Positions 34,286 to 42,485 of a stretch of 64,000 nt of DNA are shown piece after piece. This DNA is from JAIBJN01 sp963699495 (GTDB taxonomy: Bacteria > Actinomycetota > Thermoleophilia > Gaiellales > Gaiellaceae): positions 186,001 to 250,000 of the forward strand of contig CAVOUB010000005.1 in the NCBI GenBank assembly GCA_963699495.1, given 5' to 3'. Within the stretch, counting starts at the first letter, position 1; each line of letters starts with the position of its first letter. Below the pieces are notes generated by a model. The model did not search any database and was not told the DNA's origin. It was given only the letters and a program-made list of their open reading frames with translations. Made by a program: the position numbers and the translations under genes.

Positions 34286-34707
34286 TGCTCAGCCCCTCCG
34301 CGGTCGTCGCTCTCGGCGAGGCCGGCCTCTCGACGCCGGGCCGGATCGACCTCGCAGCGGGCGCCCGCCAGCCGGCCGAACCGGTCCCGGTTTCGCGCCA
34401 CCAACCGGTAGCCGCGATCGCTCACCCCTGGAAACGCGGCCACGACGGGCGCGAGCGGCCGGCCGCCGGGAAGGAGCCGGAGGAGCGGTGCCGCAACGGC
34501 GCCACCGGAATAGACGTTTCCGTCGATCACGAGGTGCCAGGATGCCATCTTCGTCTCCTCGTTCAGGCCGCGCAACAGCCGGTCGGCCTGTGGGCCTTGC
34601 AGCGCCGCTGGGCGCAGCCTGCCTGCCCGATCCCAAGCCAGAAGCTTATCGACCGCCCAACGGCAGAAGCCGCAGTCCTCGTCGTAGAGGATGACGGCCT
34701 CGCTCAC
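34282..34707 (-). CDS. DCC-family thiol-disulfide oxidoreductase (DUF393)
   Basis: A 141-residue protein with the family hallmark DxDCxxC near the N-terminus (LYDEDCGFCRWAVDKLL) and a thioredoxin-like continuation. GTG 34707 overlaps the HTTM stop (GTGA). DCC proteins commonly accompany HTTM proteins. The pair is thought to support folding or modification of secreted proteins; this is an inference from context. Confidence 0.85.
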   Translation of the reverse strand: MSEAVILYDEDCGFCRWAVDKLLAWDRAGRLRPAALQGPQADRLLRGLNEETKMASWHLVIDGNVYSGGAVAAPLLRLLPGGRPLAPVVAAFPGVSDRGYRLVARNRDRFGRLAGARCEVDPARRREAGLAESDDRGGAEQ

Positions 34708-35669
34708 GGCCCACCTCCGGGCTCGGCGGGCTCGACAGGCTCGACGGCCTCGACACGCGGAACGAGCCACGCGAGCCGGCTCCTGGCCGTCCGATCCCGC
34801 AGCCGGTAGACCCAGGTGCTGACCGTCTCGGGCGGGAGAAAGGCGATGTACCCGACGAGGGCCGCGTAGCTGAAGAAGCCGACCCGGACCGCGTAGGCGA
34901 TCCCGAGGTGCAGCATCACACCGAGGAGGAGCACCCATGGGCGGAGCCTCCCGTTCCAGACGAGAATCGCGACCGCCAGCTCGACCGCCAGCGTCCCGTA
35001 CGTCAGAAGGTTCACAAGCAGGAGCGAGTCCGTGACGAAGCCCGGAACCGGGAACCGTTCGAGATCTTCGAGCCGGAAGGCGTACGAGACGGCGGTCCCG
35101 TCGTTCCACGTCTCGCCGCGGAGCTTTTCCCAGACGGCGAAGAAGTAGAGCAGGCTTACCTGAACCTGGATCAGCCGAAGCGGCCAGAGCGAGCGCCGCG
35201 GGAACTCCCAGAACCTGGACTTCGCCTCGAGCCACCGGTCGACCGACAGCGCCGCGCCCGACGGGGCGAACATCAGGTAGAAGGCCAGCACGAAGATCAG
35301 CAGGTCGCCGGAGTTCAGCACCCATGGATTTCGGCGACCGAATGAGATGAGACACACGAACACGACGACGGCGGCGAGGCGCGTCTTGAAACCGAATACG
35401 AGGCACAACGCGCCGACGAGGAGGAGCAGGTAGAGGGTCGTGACGGCAGCGGCGCTCGAGTCGAGCTGGAGGAGGCCCCAGGCGCCAGCGCCGCCGTCGG
35501 GATACGTCGGGAGGATGCCTCCGTCGTCGAAGAACGAGTACAGCGCCGGCGCGAGAGAGATCGTCCAGGCGACGACCACGACGCCGAAGGCAATCCTGAT
35601 GAGGGCAAAGGTGGACGTCTCGGCCTCTCTGAACCAGAACCGCTGCCACGTCTCGAGTGCCTTCGTCAC
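34704..35669 (-). CDS. HTTM-domain membrane protein (gamma-carboxylase-like)
   Basis: A 321-residue protein with several membrane helices. It shows the HTTM signature seen in vitamin-K-dependent carboxylase-like proteins: RIAFGVVVVAW, FDDGGILP, then LNSGDLLIFVLAFYLMFAP and QVQVSLLYFFAVWEKL. Bacterial HTTM proteins are uncharacterised. The terminal VEAVEPVEPAEPGGGP is a low-complexity tail. It is coupled on both sides by 4-nt overlaps with the DUF5819-like and DCC genes. Confidence 0.85.
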   Translation of the reverse strand: MTKALETWQRFWFREAETSTFALIRIAFGVVVVAWTISLAPALYSFFDDGGILPTYPDGGAGAWGLLQLDSSAAAVTTLYLLLLVGALCLVFGFKTRLAAVVVFVCLISFGRRNPWVLNSGDLLIFVLAFYLMFAPSGAALSVDRWLEAKSRFWEFPRRSLWPLRLIQVQVSLLYFFAVWEKLRGETWNDGTAVSYAFRLEDLERFPVPGFVTDSLLLVNLLTYGTLAVELAVAILVWNGRLRPWVLLLGVMLHLGIAYAVRVGFFSYAALVGYIAFLPPETVSTWVYRLRDRTARSRLAWLVPRVEAVEPVEPAEPGGGP

Positions 35670-36220
35670 CGGGGCTCGGCCTCCGCGTCTGGAACCTCAT
35701 ACGTATAGAAGGCGTATTCCTGCCACTCGCCCGTGCTTGGACCGGGGCCCGGTGGGAGCAGCTCGCGCCAGCGGCGAACGAGCGTCACGCTGACGGGACT
35801 GCGTCCCTGGGCGCGGGCGCGCCGTGCGAACCAGTCGGCGGCAGGCTGCCAGAGCGCGCTGTGTACGTCGGTGCTCGTCCACTCGGCCCATTTCCGCCAT
35901 CGGTAGTCCCAATAGCCGCCGACAAGGCGGCCGCCGCGGGGAGGCGAGACGACCTCCTCGCTCCCGTCGGCGTACCGCACGCGGGCGAGGAGCAGGAGAG
36001 TGTGCCGCCGCGGATCCGGCGCGAAGACGCCCCAGTTCTGATTCAAGCCCGTCGCGCGGATGTACGGCCCGGTGAACGCGAGCGCGTCCTTCTTGATCTC
36101 GGAGGGAGGAAGGTTCCAGACGATGACGCTCACGAGCGTGACGACGATGAAGACGCTGATTGCCACGCGTCCGGCGCGGCTCGACTCGAGGCGTTGCTGC
36201 ACTCCAGTCTCCTTATACAC
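35666..36220 (-). CDS. DUF5819-like membrane-anchored protein
   Basis: A 184-residue protein with one N-terminal membrane helix (VAISVFIVVTLVSVIVWNL) and a soluble exterior with WGVFAPDPRRHTL, typical of DUF5819. Members are found with HTTM and DCC genes, suggesting a membrane complex. It is the first gene of the coupled operon. The name is moderately confident; function is unknown. Confidence 0.65.
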   Translation of the reverse strand: MYKETGVQQRLESSRAGRVAISVFIVVTLVSVIVWNLPPSEIKKDALAFTGPYIRATGLNQNWGVFAPDPRRHTLLLLARVRYADGSEEVVSPPRGGRLVGGYWDYRWRKWAEWTSTDVHSALWQPAADWFARRARAQGRSPVSVTLVRRWRELLPPGPGPSTGEWQEYAFYTYEVPDAEAEPR

Positions 36221-36241
36221 TCGCCGCCCGAAGCTCTCGTC

Positions 36242-36269
36242 AACGGGGCGGCCTCACGGCCGCCCCGTT
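36242..36269 (-). terminator. Strong hairpin downstream of the first LPXTG gene
   Basis: AACGGGGCGGCC-TCAC-GGCCGCCCCGTT is a perfect 12-bp stem. It separates the LPXTG gene from the sortase operon and is very similar to the hairpin behind the second LPXTG gene. Confidence 0.75.
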
Positions 36270-36294
36270 TCAACCGTGACTCGATGCTTCCCGG

Positions 36295-36921
36295 TTACGA
36301 GGCCTCGCCGCGCTTGCGGCGCAGGAGGAATCCGCCGCTCGCGAGGAGAGCCGCAGCCAGCAGCATCGGGATCCAGACCGGGAGGCCCGTGAACGGGAGC
36401 TCGCCCCCCGCCCCGGCGCCCGGCGACCCGCCGGTCGTGCTGCCGATGACACCCCCGCCTCCGGTGCCGCCGCCGGTCGTACCGCCGCCGGTGGTCCCTC
36501 CGGTCGTCGTGCCTCCGGTCGTGTCACCGCCGGTCGTCTCCCCGCCGGTGGTATCACCGCCCGTCGTGTCTCCGCCGGTGGTGTCACCCCCGGTCGTATC
36601 TCCACCCGTCGTGTCGCCGCCGGTCGTATCGCCGCCGGTCGTATCGCCGCCGGTTGTCGTCCCCGGGTCGCAGTCGTCATGCCCGCCACCGCCCCAGCTG
36701 AGCTCCGGGCACTCGTCGTCACCGTCGCACCGGTCTCCGCCGCCGCCCCAGCTCGCTGCGAGATCCGGGCAATCGTCGTCGCAGTGATCGCCGCCGCCGC
36801 CCCAGCTCGCACTGAGATCAGTGCACTGGTCGCCGCCCCCTGAGCCGTGCGACAGAGCGGGTGTCGCGGACAGGGCCAGCATCGCCAGGGCAGCCGCGAC
36901 GAGAACAAGTAGTCGCTTCAT
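36295..36921 (-). CDS. LPXTG surface protein with Cys-pair repeats
   Basis: A 208-residue exported protein: signal peptide (about residues 1-24, ATPALSHG), then three roughly 18-residue repeats with the form CxxLxASWGGGGDxC, each with a pair of cysteines and acidic residues between. A Gly/Asp/Thr tract (nine GGDTT-like units) follows, then the LPFTG sorting signal with its hydrophobic helix and basic tail (LLRRKRGE). It should be sortase-anchored. The cysteine repeats could form disulfides and be handled by the neighbouring DCC protein; this is inference. Confidence 0.85.
   Translation of the reverse strand: MKRLLVLVAAALAMLALSATPALSHGSGGGDQCTDLSASWGGGGDHCDDDCPDLAASWGGGGDRCDGDDECPELSWGGGGHDDCDPGTTTGGDTTGGDTTGGDTTGGDTTGGDTTGGDTTGGDTTGGETTGGDTTGGTTTGGTTGGGTTGGGTGGGGVIGSTTGGSPGAGAGGELPFTGLPVWIPMLLAAALLASGGFLLRRKRGEAS
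36487..36660 (-). repeat. 15-bp tandem repeat in the first LPXTG gene
   Basis: About nine copies of a 15-bp unit encode GGDTT/GGETT in the stalk region. Third positions vary between units, indicating selection at protein level rather than simple recent slippage. Confidence 0.75.
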
Positions 36922-37106
36922 CCCTCTTCCCCTTCGACTTTGTGTGGTCTCCCTTTCCGCCGAGTTGCCGCAGCAGCCGAAGGGAGCCTCCCAAGCCTTC
37001 TGTAGCACGCGCCCGGCGAAATACAAGCTCTGACGGGTCGAACCCCCGCCTACGGCGACCTGGACCATCCCATGGGGTAGTCGGACTCGTCCCTCGATCG
37101 AGGGAT
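36922..37106 (-). promoter_or_regulatory. Promoter and leader of the first LPXTG gene
   Basis: On the minus strand TTGTAT (37021-37026) and TACAGA (36999-37004) form a -35/-10 pair with a 16-bp spacer; the 5' UTR would be about 70 nt. Conserved features shared with the second LPXTG gene are an upstream palindrome (CCCTCGATCGAGGG, 37091-37104), CTGCGGCAACTCGG and AGTCGAAGGG before the ATG. A stem CTCCCTT/AAGGGAG (36949-36955 with 36980-36986) is possible in the UTR. Confidence 0.6.
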
Positions 37107-37123
37107 GCCGCGCCCGAGCATGA

Positions 37124-37150
37124 CCGGGGCGGCCTCTGGGGCCGCCCCGG
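37124..37150 (-). terminator. Hairpin downstream of the second LPXTG gene
   Basis: CCGGGGCGGCC and GGCCGCCCCGG form an 11-bp perfect stem around TCTGG. It matches the terminator of the other LPXTG gene and completes the duplicated unit. No clear T-run. Confidence 0.7.
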
Positions 37151-37170
37151 ATCGACTGAATCAGTGTTCG

Positions 37171-37806
37171 CTAGGAGACGTCGTCGCGCCTGCGGCGCAG
37201 GAGGAATCCACCGCCCGCGAGGAGAGCCCCGGCCAGGAGCATCGGGACCCAGATCGGGAGGCCCGTGAACGGAAGATCGCCGCCCGGGGGCGTCCCGCCC
37301 GTCGTGTTGCCGATCACGCCTCCGTCTCCGGTCGTACCGCCGGTACCCGTGTCACCGCCGGTACCCGTGTCGCCGCCGGTACCCGTGTCACCGCCGGTAC
37401 CCGTGTCGCCGCCGGTGCCCGTGTCACCGCCGGTACCCGTGTCGCCGCCGGTGCCACCCGTGGTATCCCCGCAACTCACGTCCGCCGTGTCGCCGCCGCT
37501 GACCGGCTGCTGCCGATCGGACGAGGTCCAGGTCCAGTTGGCCGCCACCGTGGCGTCCCCGACGATGTTCAGGGGGACGACGTGCGAGCCGCCCGGGGGC
37601 GTGATGGTGAATGTGCCGCTGTGAACCGTCGTGCCGTTCACGACGACGGTCTCTTCGGAGCTCGCCGTCACTCCCGCCGGGAAATTGCTGTAGATGAACG
37701 TCACATCGTCACAGGTGATCTGCACTTCCGCGCGGTGGGCACTCGCCGGCGCTGCGATCGCGAGTGCGGCTAAAGCCACCGTGACGGCAACGAAAATTCG
37801 CTTCAT
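37171..37806 (-). CDS. LPXTG surface protein with an Ig-like domain
   Basis: A 211-residue exported protein, paralogue of the gene at 36295. After a signal peptide (ending APASAHR) comes a beta-rich domain with two cysteines (QITCDDVTF and ADVSCGD) that could form a disulfide. Six GGDTGT units follow, then VIGNTTGGTPPGGD, LPFTG and a hydrophobic/basic tail (RRRRDD). The C-terminal third is nearly identical in layout to the first LPXTG protein, while the N-terminal domains differ. It is divergent from the metalloprotease-like gene. Confidence 0.85.
   Translation of the reverse strand: MKRIFVAVTVALAALAIAAPASAHRAEVQITCDDVTFIYSNFPAGVTASSEETVVVNGTTVHSGTFTITPPGGSHVVPLNIVGDATVAANWTWTSSDRQQPVSGGDTADVSCGDTTGGTGGDTGTGGDTGTGGDTGTGGDTGTGGDTGTGGDTGTGGTTGDGGVIGNTTGGTPPGGDLPFTGLPIWVPMLLAGALLAGGGFLLRRRRDDVS
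37336..37450 (-). repeat. 18-bp tandem repeat in the second LPXTG gene
   Basis: Six copies of an 18-bp unit encode GGDTGT in the stalk. Copies alternate GTACCC/GTGCCC-type third-position variants. Confidence 0.75.
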
Positions 37807-38001
37807 GCCTCTCTTCTCCCTTTCGACTGCTGGATATTCCCTCTCCACCGGGTGCCGCAGGCAGAAGAGAGCCTCCCGCGGCCGTTTCTACACGTGTCGC
37901 CTGCCGAATACAAGCAGCTGCGGCGGACGAAGCCCGCAAAGTGCGGCAGAACAGGTCTCCCGTCTCACGCGCGAGCTCGGCTTCGCCCTCGAACGAGGGA
38001 T
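37807..38001 (-). promoter_or_regulatory. Promoter and leader of the second LPXTG gene
   Basis: TTGTAT (37908-37913) and TAGAAA (37885-37890) with a 17-bp spacer, plus the upstream palindrome CCCTCGAACGAGGG (37986-37999), mirror the first gene. The UTR stem CTCTC/GAGAG (37841-37845 with 37867-37871) occupies the same place as CTCCC/GGGAG there, with a compensatory change. Confidence 0.6.
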
Positions 38002-38058
38002 CCCGGGTCGAAGCTCGGCCGCCGACTCCCTGGACGCCATCCGGCACCCGGGCAAGAG

Positions 38059-39783
38059 ATGAAGATCAGCACCGCCGTCTTTCTCGTCTTCGTGACGTTC
38101 GCCGGCTCCGCGGCGGCACACTCGCCCGGACGCACGGCGCCGGACCCCACCCGCGGGCTCGTCTACAACGGATTGCGGCAGGCAGAGGAGGGCAGCCCTT
38201 GCAAGACTGGCTTCGAGGTCGTCCTTCCTCGAGGCCGACTCGGGTGCACGCATGGGCCTGACACCGCTCCTCCAGGGCGCGACGTTCGTCGCGAGCGCCC
38301 GCTCGCGGAGCTCGCCGCCTCGACGCTCGCCGCAGGCGGCGAGGCGGGAGCACTCGCGGGTGGCGTCTCCTGCGTCGGGGACGGGGTCGCAGGCAAGCGC
38401 GTCCAGGCCGTGTACGCCTACCCGGCGGACAGGGGCGACAACTACGACGAGATCGCGCCCTTCATCAGGCTCTGGGCGGGAGTCGTCGATGCGGCCTTCA
38501 ACGACAGCGCCGCCGAGACCGGCGGAGTCCGCCACGTCCGCTTCGTGACCGGCCCGGATTGCAGGCTGGACGTTGCGAAGGTGGCACTCTCGACTGCCGG
38601 GGTCGCCAGCCTCGCGGGCACGGCAGCGGAGCTGGCGGCACAAGGCTTCGACCGCCCGGACCGCAAATACCTCGTCTGGGTGGACGCCTACGTGTTCTGC
38701 GGGCTGGCCACGGTCAAGCCCGACGACAGGCCCTCCCCGGACAACGCGAACAACGGGGACGGGCAGCCCGGCATGGTCGCGCGGGTCGATCGCGGCTGCT
38801 GGGGTGGCGTCAACCCTTCGACCGAGGCGCACGAGCTCGTGCATCTCCTCGGCGGCGCGCAGCCGAGCGCGCCGAATGCGAACGACAACTTCCACTGCAC
38901 GGACGATGCCGAGGCCCTCTGCTACGACGACGACGGCGTGCTCGACGGGCTCGTCTGGGCCCACGGCCGCCAGGTTCCGCTCCGGTCGGTCTGCGGCCCC
39001 GCCCACGAGCGGCTCCTCGACTGCAGGCACGACGACTACTTTCACACGGCCCCGCCCGCGGGAAGCTATCTCGCCACCCACTGGAACGTCGCGTCGAGCA
39101 GCTTCCTGACGGCGGATGGGCCGGCTGCCGTTCCGGACGTCAAAGCCCCACGGCCGACCGGCCCCAGGCCGAGGGTCGTCGGTACGATCGGCGGAGGCCG
39201 CGTGCCGGTGAGACTGCGCTGGTCCTCGCGGGATGCCGATGTGGTCGGCTACTGGCTCTGGAAGAGCGTCGACGGAAGCCCGTGGAAGTTCGTGCCCGTG
39301 CCCAACCCGTCCGGGTCGCAGACCGTTCTCGCGCTGCAGAAAGGACACGGCTACCGATTTCTCGTCCACGCCTACGACGCCGCCGGAAACGCGAGCCCGG
39401 CCGCGTTCGGGCCGTCGTTCTCCGTCAGCGTGCTCGAGGACCGGAGCCCACGGATCGCGTATCACGGCCGCTGGCAGCCCAGGCACCGAGGCGCCGCGTC
39501 GAGCCGCGGGAGCGCGAAGGGCGGCGGCCGAGCGGTCGCACGACTGACGTTCACGGGGCGTGGGGTCGCCTGGGTCTCGCGCACCGGCCCGACGGGAGGC
39601 CGCGCACGGGTGCACGTAGACGGTCGCTACGCGGGAACGGTGAGCCTCTACTCGGCGGCGACCACCCGGCGGGTAGTCGTCTTCTCGAGAAGCTGGCGCA
39701 GACAAGGACGGCACTCGGTCGCCGTTCGGCCGCTGGGAGCAACGCCCGGCGCCACAGTAGACGCTTTCGTCCTGCTCCGCTAG
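38059..39783 (+). CDS. Secreted HExxH metalloprotease-like protein
   Basis: A 574-residue exported protein with a signal peptide (residues 1-20, AGSAAAHS). The putative protease part contains HELVH at 258-262 (zinc-binding HExxH) followed by LLGGAQ. Several cysteines (for example C249-region, C280, C288) suggest disulfides. The middle contains an Fn3-like domain with VGYWLWKSVDG. The C-terminal region (GRGVAWVSRTGPTGGRARVHVDG) resembles a carbohydrate-binding-type beta domain. The third zinc ligand is not certain, so proteolysis is probable, not proved. The stop overlaps that of lysS. Confidence 0.75.
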   Translation: MKISTAVFLVFVTFAGSAAAHSPGRTAPDPTRGLVYNGLRQAEEGSPCKTGFEVVLPRGRLGCTHGPDTAPPGRDVRRERPLAELAASTLAAGGEAGALAGGVSCVGDGVAGKRVQAVYAYPADRGDNYDEIAPFIRLWAGVVDAAFNDSAAETGGVRHVRFVTGPDCRLDVAKVALSTAGVASLAGTAAELAAQGFDRPDRKYLVWVDAYVFCGLATVKPDDRPSPDNANNGDGQPGMVARVDRGCWGGVNPSTEAHELVHLLGGAQPSAPNANDNFHCTDDAEALCYDDDGVLDGLVWAHGRQVPLRSVCGPAHERLLDCRHDDYFHTAPPAGSYLATHWNVASSSFLTADGPAAVPDVKAPRPTGPRPRVVGTIGGGRVPVRLRWSSRDADVVGYWLWKSVDGSPWKFVPVPNPSGSQTVLALQKGHGYRFLVHAYDAAGNASPAAFGPSFSVSVLEDRSPRIAYHGRWQPRHRGAASSRGSAKGGGRAVARLTFTGRGVAWVSRTGPTGGRARVHVDGRYAGTVSLYSAATTRRVVVFSRSWRRQGRHSVAVRPLGATPGATVDAFVLLR

Positions 39784-41165
39784 CCGGGGTCGGCTCGCTC
39801 GCGCAGGGCCGGAAAGAGGATCACGTCCCGGATCGTCTCGCGGCCGGTCAGGAGCATCGTCAGCCGGTCGATGCCGAGCCCGAGGCCGCCGGTCGGCGGC
39901 ATCCCGTAGGAGAGCGCCTCGACGTAGTCGGGATCGCCCTGGACGCCGCCGATCTCGCCTGACTGTTCGGCGAAGCGCGCCGACTGCTCTTCCGGGTCGT
40001 TCAGCTCCGAGTACGCGTTCCCGAGCTCCATGCCGCCGGCAAAGTACTCGAAGCGTTCGGTGAACGCCGGGTCCTCATCCGTCCGCCGTGCAAAGGGCGA
40101 AAGCTCGACCGGATAGTCGTAGAGAATCGTCGGCTGGATCAGCTCGGGCTCGATGAAATGGCTGAGCGTGTGATCGACCAGCTGACCCCAGGAGCGGTCG
40201 GCGGCCGCGTCGACCCCGCGCTCCTCCAGCCGGGATCTCAGATCGGCCTCGTCCCGCGTCCAGAAGCCGAGCTCTTCCAGCGCGTCGACGAGCTTCAGCC
40301 GCTGCCACGGGGGGGCGAGGTCCACCTCGTAGCCACGGAAGGTCGCCTTCGTCGTGCCGGTGGTCTCCTGGGCGACGACGGCGAGGAGGCTCTCGATGCG
40401 CTCCATCGTGTCGGTGTAGTCGGCGTACGCCTCGTACCACTCCAGCATCGTGAACTCCGGCTGGTGCTTGTACGACACGCCTTCGTTGCGGAAGTCCTTG
40501 CCCAGCTCGTAGACCTTCTCGAGCCCGCCGACGATCAGGCGCTTGAGGTAGAGCTCGGTGGCGATGCGCAGGTAGAGATCGGCGTCGAGCGCGTTCGAGT
40601 GGGTGACGAACGGCTCCGCGAAGGCGCCGCCGTAGCGCGGCTGCAGCACCGGCGTCTCCACCTCGATGAACCCGGCGTCGTCCAGGGTGCGGCGGATCGA
40701 GGCGACGATCGCGCTCCGGAGGGCGAAGTCGCGGCGCGTGTCCTCGTTGACGAGCAGGTCCAGATGGCGCTTGCGGTAGCGGGTCTCGGCGTCCACGAGC
40801 CCGTGGAAGGTGTCCGGCAGCGGCCGGGCCGTCTTGGCCAGGAGGTGAAGCTCGTCGACGGCGAGGGACGGCTCCCCGCGCTTGGTCCTCGTCGGCTTGC
40901 CGACCGCGCCCACGATGTCGCCGAGGTCGAGGTCGACCGGCCCGGCTCGGTCCGCGGAGCAGAGAAGCTGGATCTGCCCCGAGCGGTCGACGAGGTCGAG
41001 GAAGACGAGCTTCCCGTGGCCGCGGCGCCCGAGCACCCGCCCGGCGACGCGGCGGGTCTCGCCGGCCTCCTGGGCCGGCTCGAGCGCCTCCGCCTCGGCC
41101 CGCACGGCGGCAATCTCGTCCCGGTCGGGGAAGCGCTTGGGGAGGCTCGCCGTGGGCACGCTCAT
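39780..41165 (-). CDS. lysS: Lysyl-tRNA synthetase (class II)
   Basis: A 461-residue class II synthetase with N-terminal OB-fold anticodon-binding domain and catalytic motifs 1-3: FIEVETPVLQPRYGGAFAEPF, YELGKDFRNEGVSYKHQPEFTMLEWYEAY, and GGLGLGIDRLTMLLTG. It charges tRNA-Lys. ATG 41165 gives the normal N-terminus. It follows the Clp_N membrane protein and GreA on the same strand, an order seen elsewhere in Actinomycetota. Confidence 0.97.
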   Translation of the reverse strand: MSVPTASLPKRFPDRDEIAAVRAEAEALEPAQEAGETRRVAGRVLGRRGHGKLVFLDLVDRSGQIQLLCSADRAGPVDLDLGDIVGAVGKPTRTKRGEPSLAVDELHLLAKTARPLPDTFHGLVDAETRYRKRHLDLLVNEDTRRDFALRSAIVASIRRTLDDAGFIEVETPVLQPRYGGAFAEPFVTHSNALDADLYLRIATELYLKRLIVGGLEKVYELGKDFRNEGVSYKHQPEFTMLEWYEAYADYTDTMERIESLLAVVAQETTGTTKATFRGYEVDLAPPWQRLKLVDALEELGFWTRDEADLRSRLEERGVDAAADRSWGQLVDHTLSHFIEPELIQPTILYDYPVELSPFARRTDEDPAFTERFEYFAGGMELGNAYSELNDPEEQSARFAEQSGEIGGVQGDPDYVEALSYGMPPTGGLGLGIDRLTMLLTGRETIRDVILFPALRERADPG

Positions 41166-41205
41166 GTCGGCGCCGAGTCTAGAGAGTCGCACGGCGCAGA
41201 CCGGA

Positions 41206-41253
41206 GCTTGTGTTCCACCGGCACAAGCCTCTCTCCCGGCCGAAACGGCCGGG
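41206..41253 (-). other. Hairpins upstream of lysS
   Basis: Two inverted repeats lie in the 168-bp gap: GCTTGTG/CACAAGC (41206-41212 with 41222-41228) and CCCGGCCG-AAA-CGGCCGGG (41235-41253). The second may terminate the upstream Clp_N transcript; the first lies close to the lysS start. No T-box core is present. Confidence 0.5.
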
Positions 41254-41333
41254 TCGGCGCCGGGACCAGGGGACGTTCCCGGCGATCAGGACTTTGTGCG
41301 CGTGAAACACAAGCGCCCTCGTGGGGCGGCTCG

Positions 41334-41993
41334 CTAGCCCCAGATGAGCCAGCCGGCGAGGAGGCCCAGGCCGAACGCGACGGCGAAGAGGGCCCAGCCG
41401 ACGAGCAGGTGGAATGCAGCCCGCTTCGAAGGGTCTGCCGGGTAGTCGACTCCCCAGTACCCCGGCTCGGGGCCCGCGGGAAGGTCCGGTCTGCCGACCT
41501 GCGCCTCCACCCGGTAGGACGCCGGATCCAGGGAACCGGGGCCGGGGGGACGATGTCCGGGCCCGGAGAGCATGCGAAGGACCTCGTTGCGGATCTTCTC
41601 GGCGTCGGCGTCGAAGTCGAGCAGGATGCGGGCGGCGACGCCCTGGTTCTCGCGCACGAGCCCGAGGAGGATGTGCTCGGTGCCGATGTAGCTGTGGCCG
41701 AGGGCGAGGGCCTCGCGCAAGGCCAGCTCCAGCACCTTCTTCGCGCGCGGGGTGAACGGGATCTGGCCGGTCGCCGGCTCGTCGCCGGGGCCGACGATCC
41801 TGAGCACCTGAGCCCGGACCTCCTCCAGCGTGATGTCCAGGCCCGCGAGCACCCTCGCTGCCAGCCCCTCTTCCTCGCGCAGGAGGCCGAGGAGGATGTG
41901 CTCGGTGCCGATGTAGTTGTGGTCGAGAGCCCGCGCCTCGTCCTGGGCGAGGACGACGACCTGCCTGGAAACCTCCGTGAATCGCTCGAACAC
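41334..41993 (-). CDS. Membrane-anchored ClpC N-domain protein
   Basis: A 219-residue protein. Residues 1-146 match the ClpC N-terminal domain of the same window at roughly 90% identity (both Clp_N repeats, including NYIGTEHILLGL). There is no AAA module. After a Pro/Gly linker a single C-terminal membrane helix follows (LLVGWALFAVAFGLGLLAGWLIWG). It could compete with or tether Clp substrates or adaptors; this is inference. Start is a GTG with no clear Shine-Dalgarno. Confidence 0.85.
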   Translation of the reverse strand: MFERFTEVSRQVVVLAQDEARALDHNYIGTEHILLGLLREEEGLAARVLAGLDITLEEVRAQVLRIVGPGDEPATGQIPFTPRAKKVLELALREALALGHSYIGTEHILLGLVRENQGVAARILLDFDADAEKIRNEVLRMLSGPGHRPPGPGSLDPASYRVEAQVGRPDLPAGPEPGYWGVDYPADPSKRAAFHLLVGWALFAVAFGLGLLAGWLIWG

Positions 41994-42011
41994 CCGGCCG
42001 CGAGCCTAGGG

Positions 42012-42485
42012 CTACGCGGCCTTGATGTCCATGATCTTGTACTTCAGGGAACCGCGCGGGGCGACGACCTCGACGGTCTCGCCCTTCTTGCGGCCCAGGA
42101 TCGCCTTCCCGACCGGCGACTCGTTCGAGAGCTTGTTCTCGGCGGGGTTCGCCTCGGCGGAGCCGACGATCGCGTACTCGATCGTCTCCTTCGCGTCGAC
42201 GTCGCGCAGCCGCACGATCGTGCCGACGCTCACCACGTCCGTGGTGATCTCGCGCTTCTCGATCACGCGAGCGCTCTTCAGCCGCTCCTCGAGCGTGGCG
42301 ATGCGGTGCTCCAGCATCGCCTGCTCGTTCTTGGCGTCGTCGTACTCGGAGTTCTCGGCGATGTCGCCGAACTCGCGTGCCTGCTTGATCCGCTCGGCCA
42401 CCTCGCGACGCTTGACGGTGGAGAGATACTCGATCTCCTCCTTCAGCTTCGCGTGACCCTGCGGAGTGAGAATCACTTCCTTCAC
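42012..42485 (-). CDS. greA: Transcription elongation factor GreA
   Basis: A 157-residue GreA: N-terminal coiled coil with the acidic tip FGDIAENSEYDDAKNEQ and a C-terminal FKBP-like domain ending ESPVGKAILGRKKGE. It binds the RNAP secondary channel and rescues backtracked complexes. GTG 42485 has GGAGGG at good spacing. It is divergent from dus; a hairpin-rich 120-bp spacer separates them. Confidence 0.96.
   Translation of the reverse strand: MKEVILTPQGHAKLKEEIEYLSTVKRREVAERIKQAREFGDIAENSEYDDAKNEQAMLEHRIATLEERLKSARVIEKREITTDVVSVGTIVRLRDVDAKETIEYAIVGSAEANPAENKLSNESPVGKAILGRKKGETVEVVAPRGSLKYKIMDIKAA

Noticed and set aside
36487..37450. Regular 15- and 18-bp repeats that could look like a CRISPR array
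   Set aside because: They have no spacers, are in frame with LPXTG stalk codons, and no cas genes are near.
41166..41333. T-box in front of lysS
   Set aside because: A GGTGGAAC-like stretch exists but not the TGGNACCGCG core, nor a specifier stem with a Lys codon.
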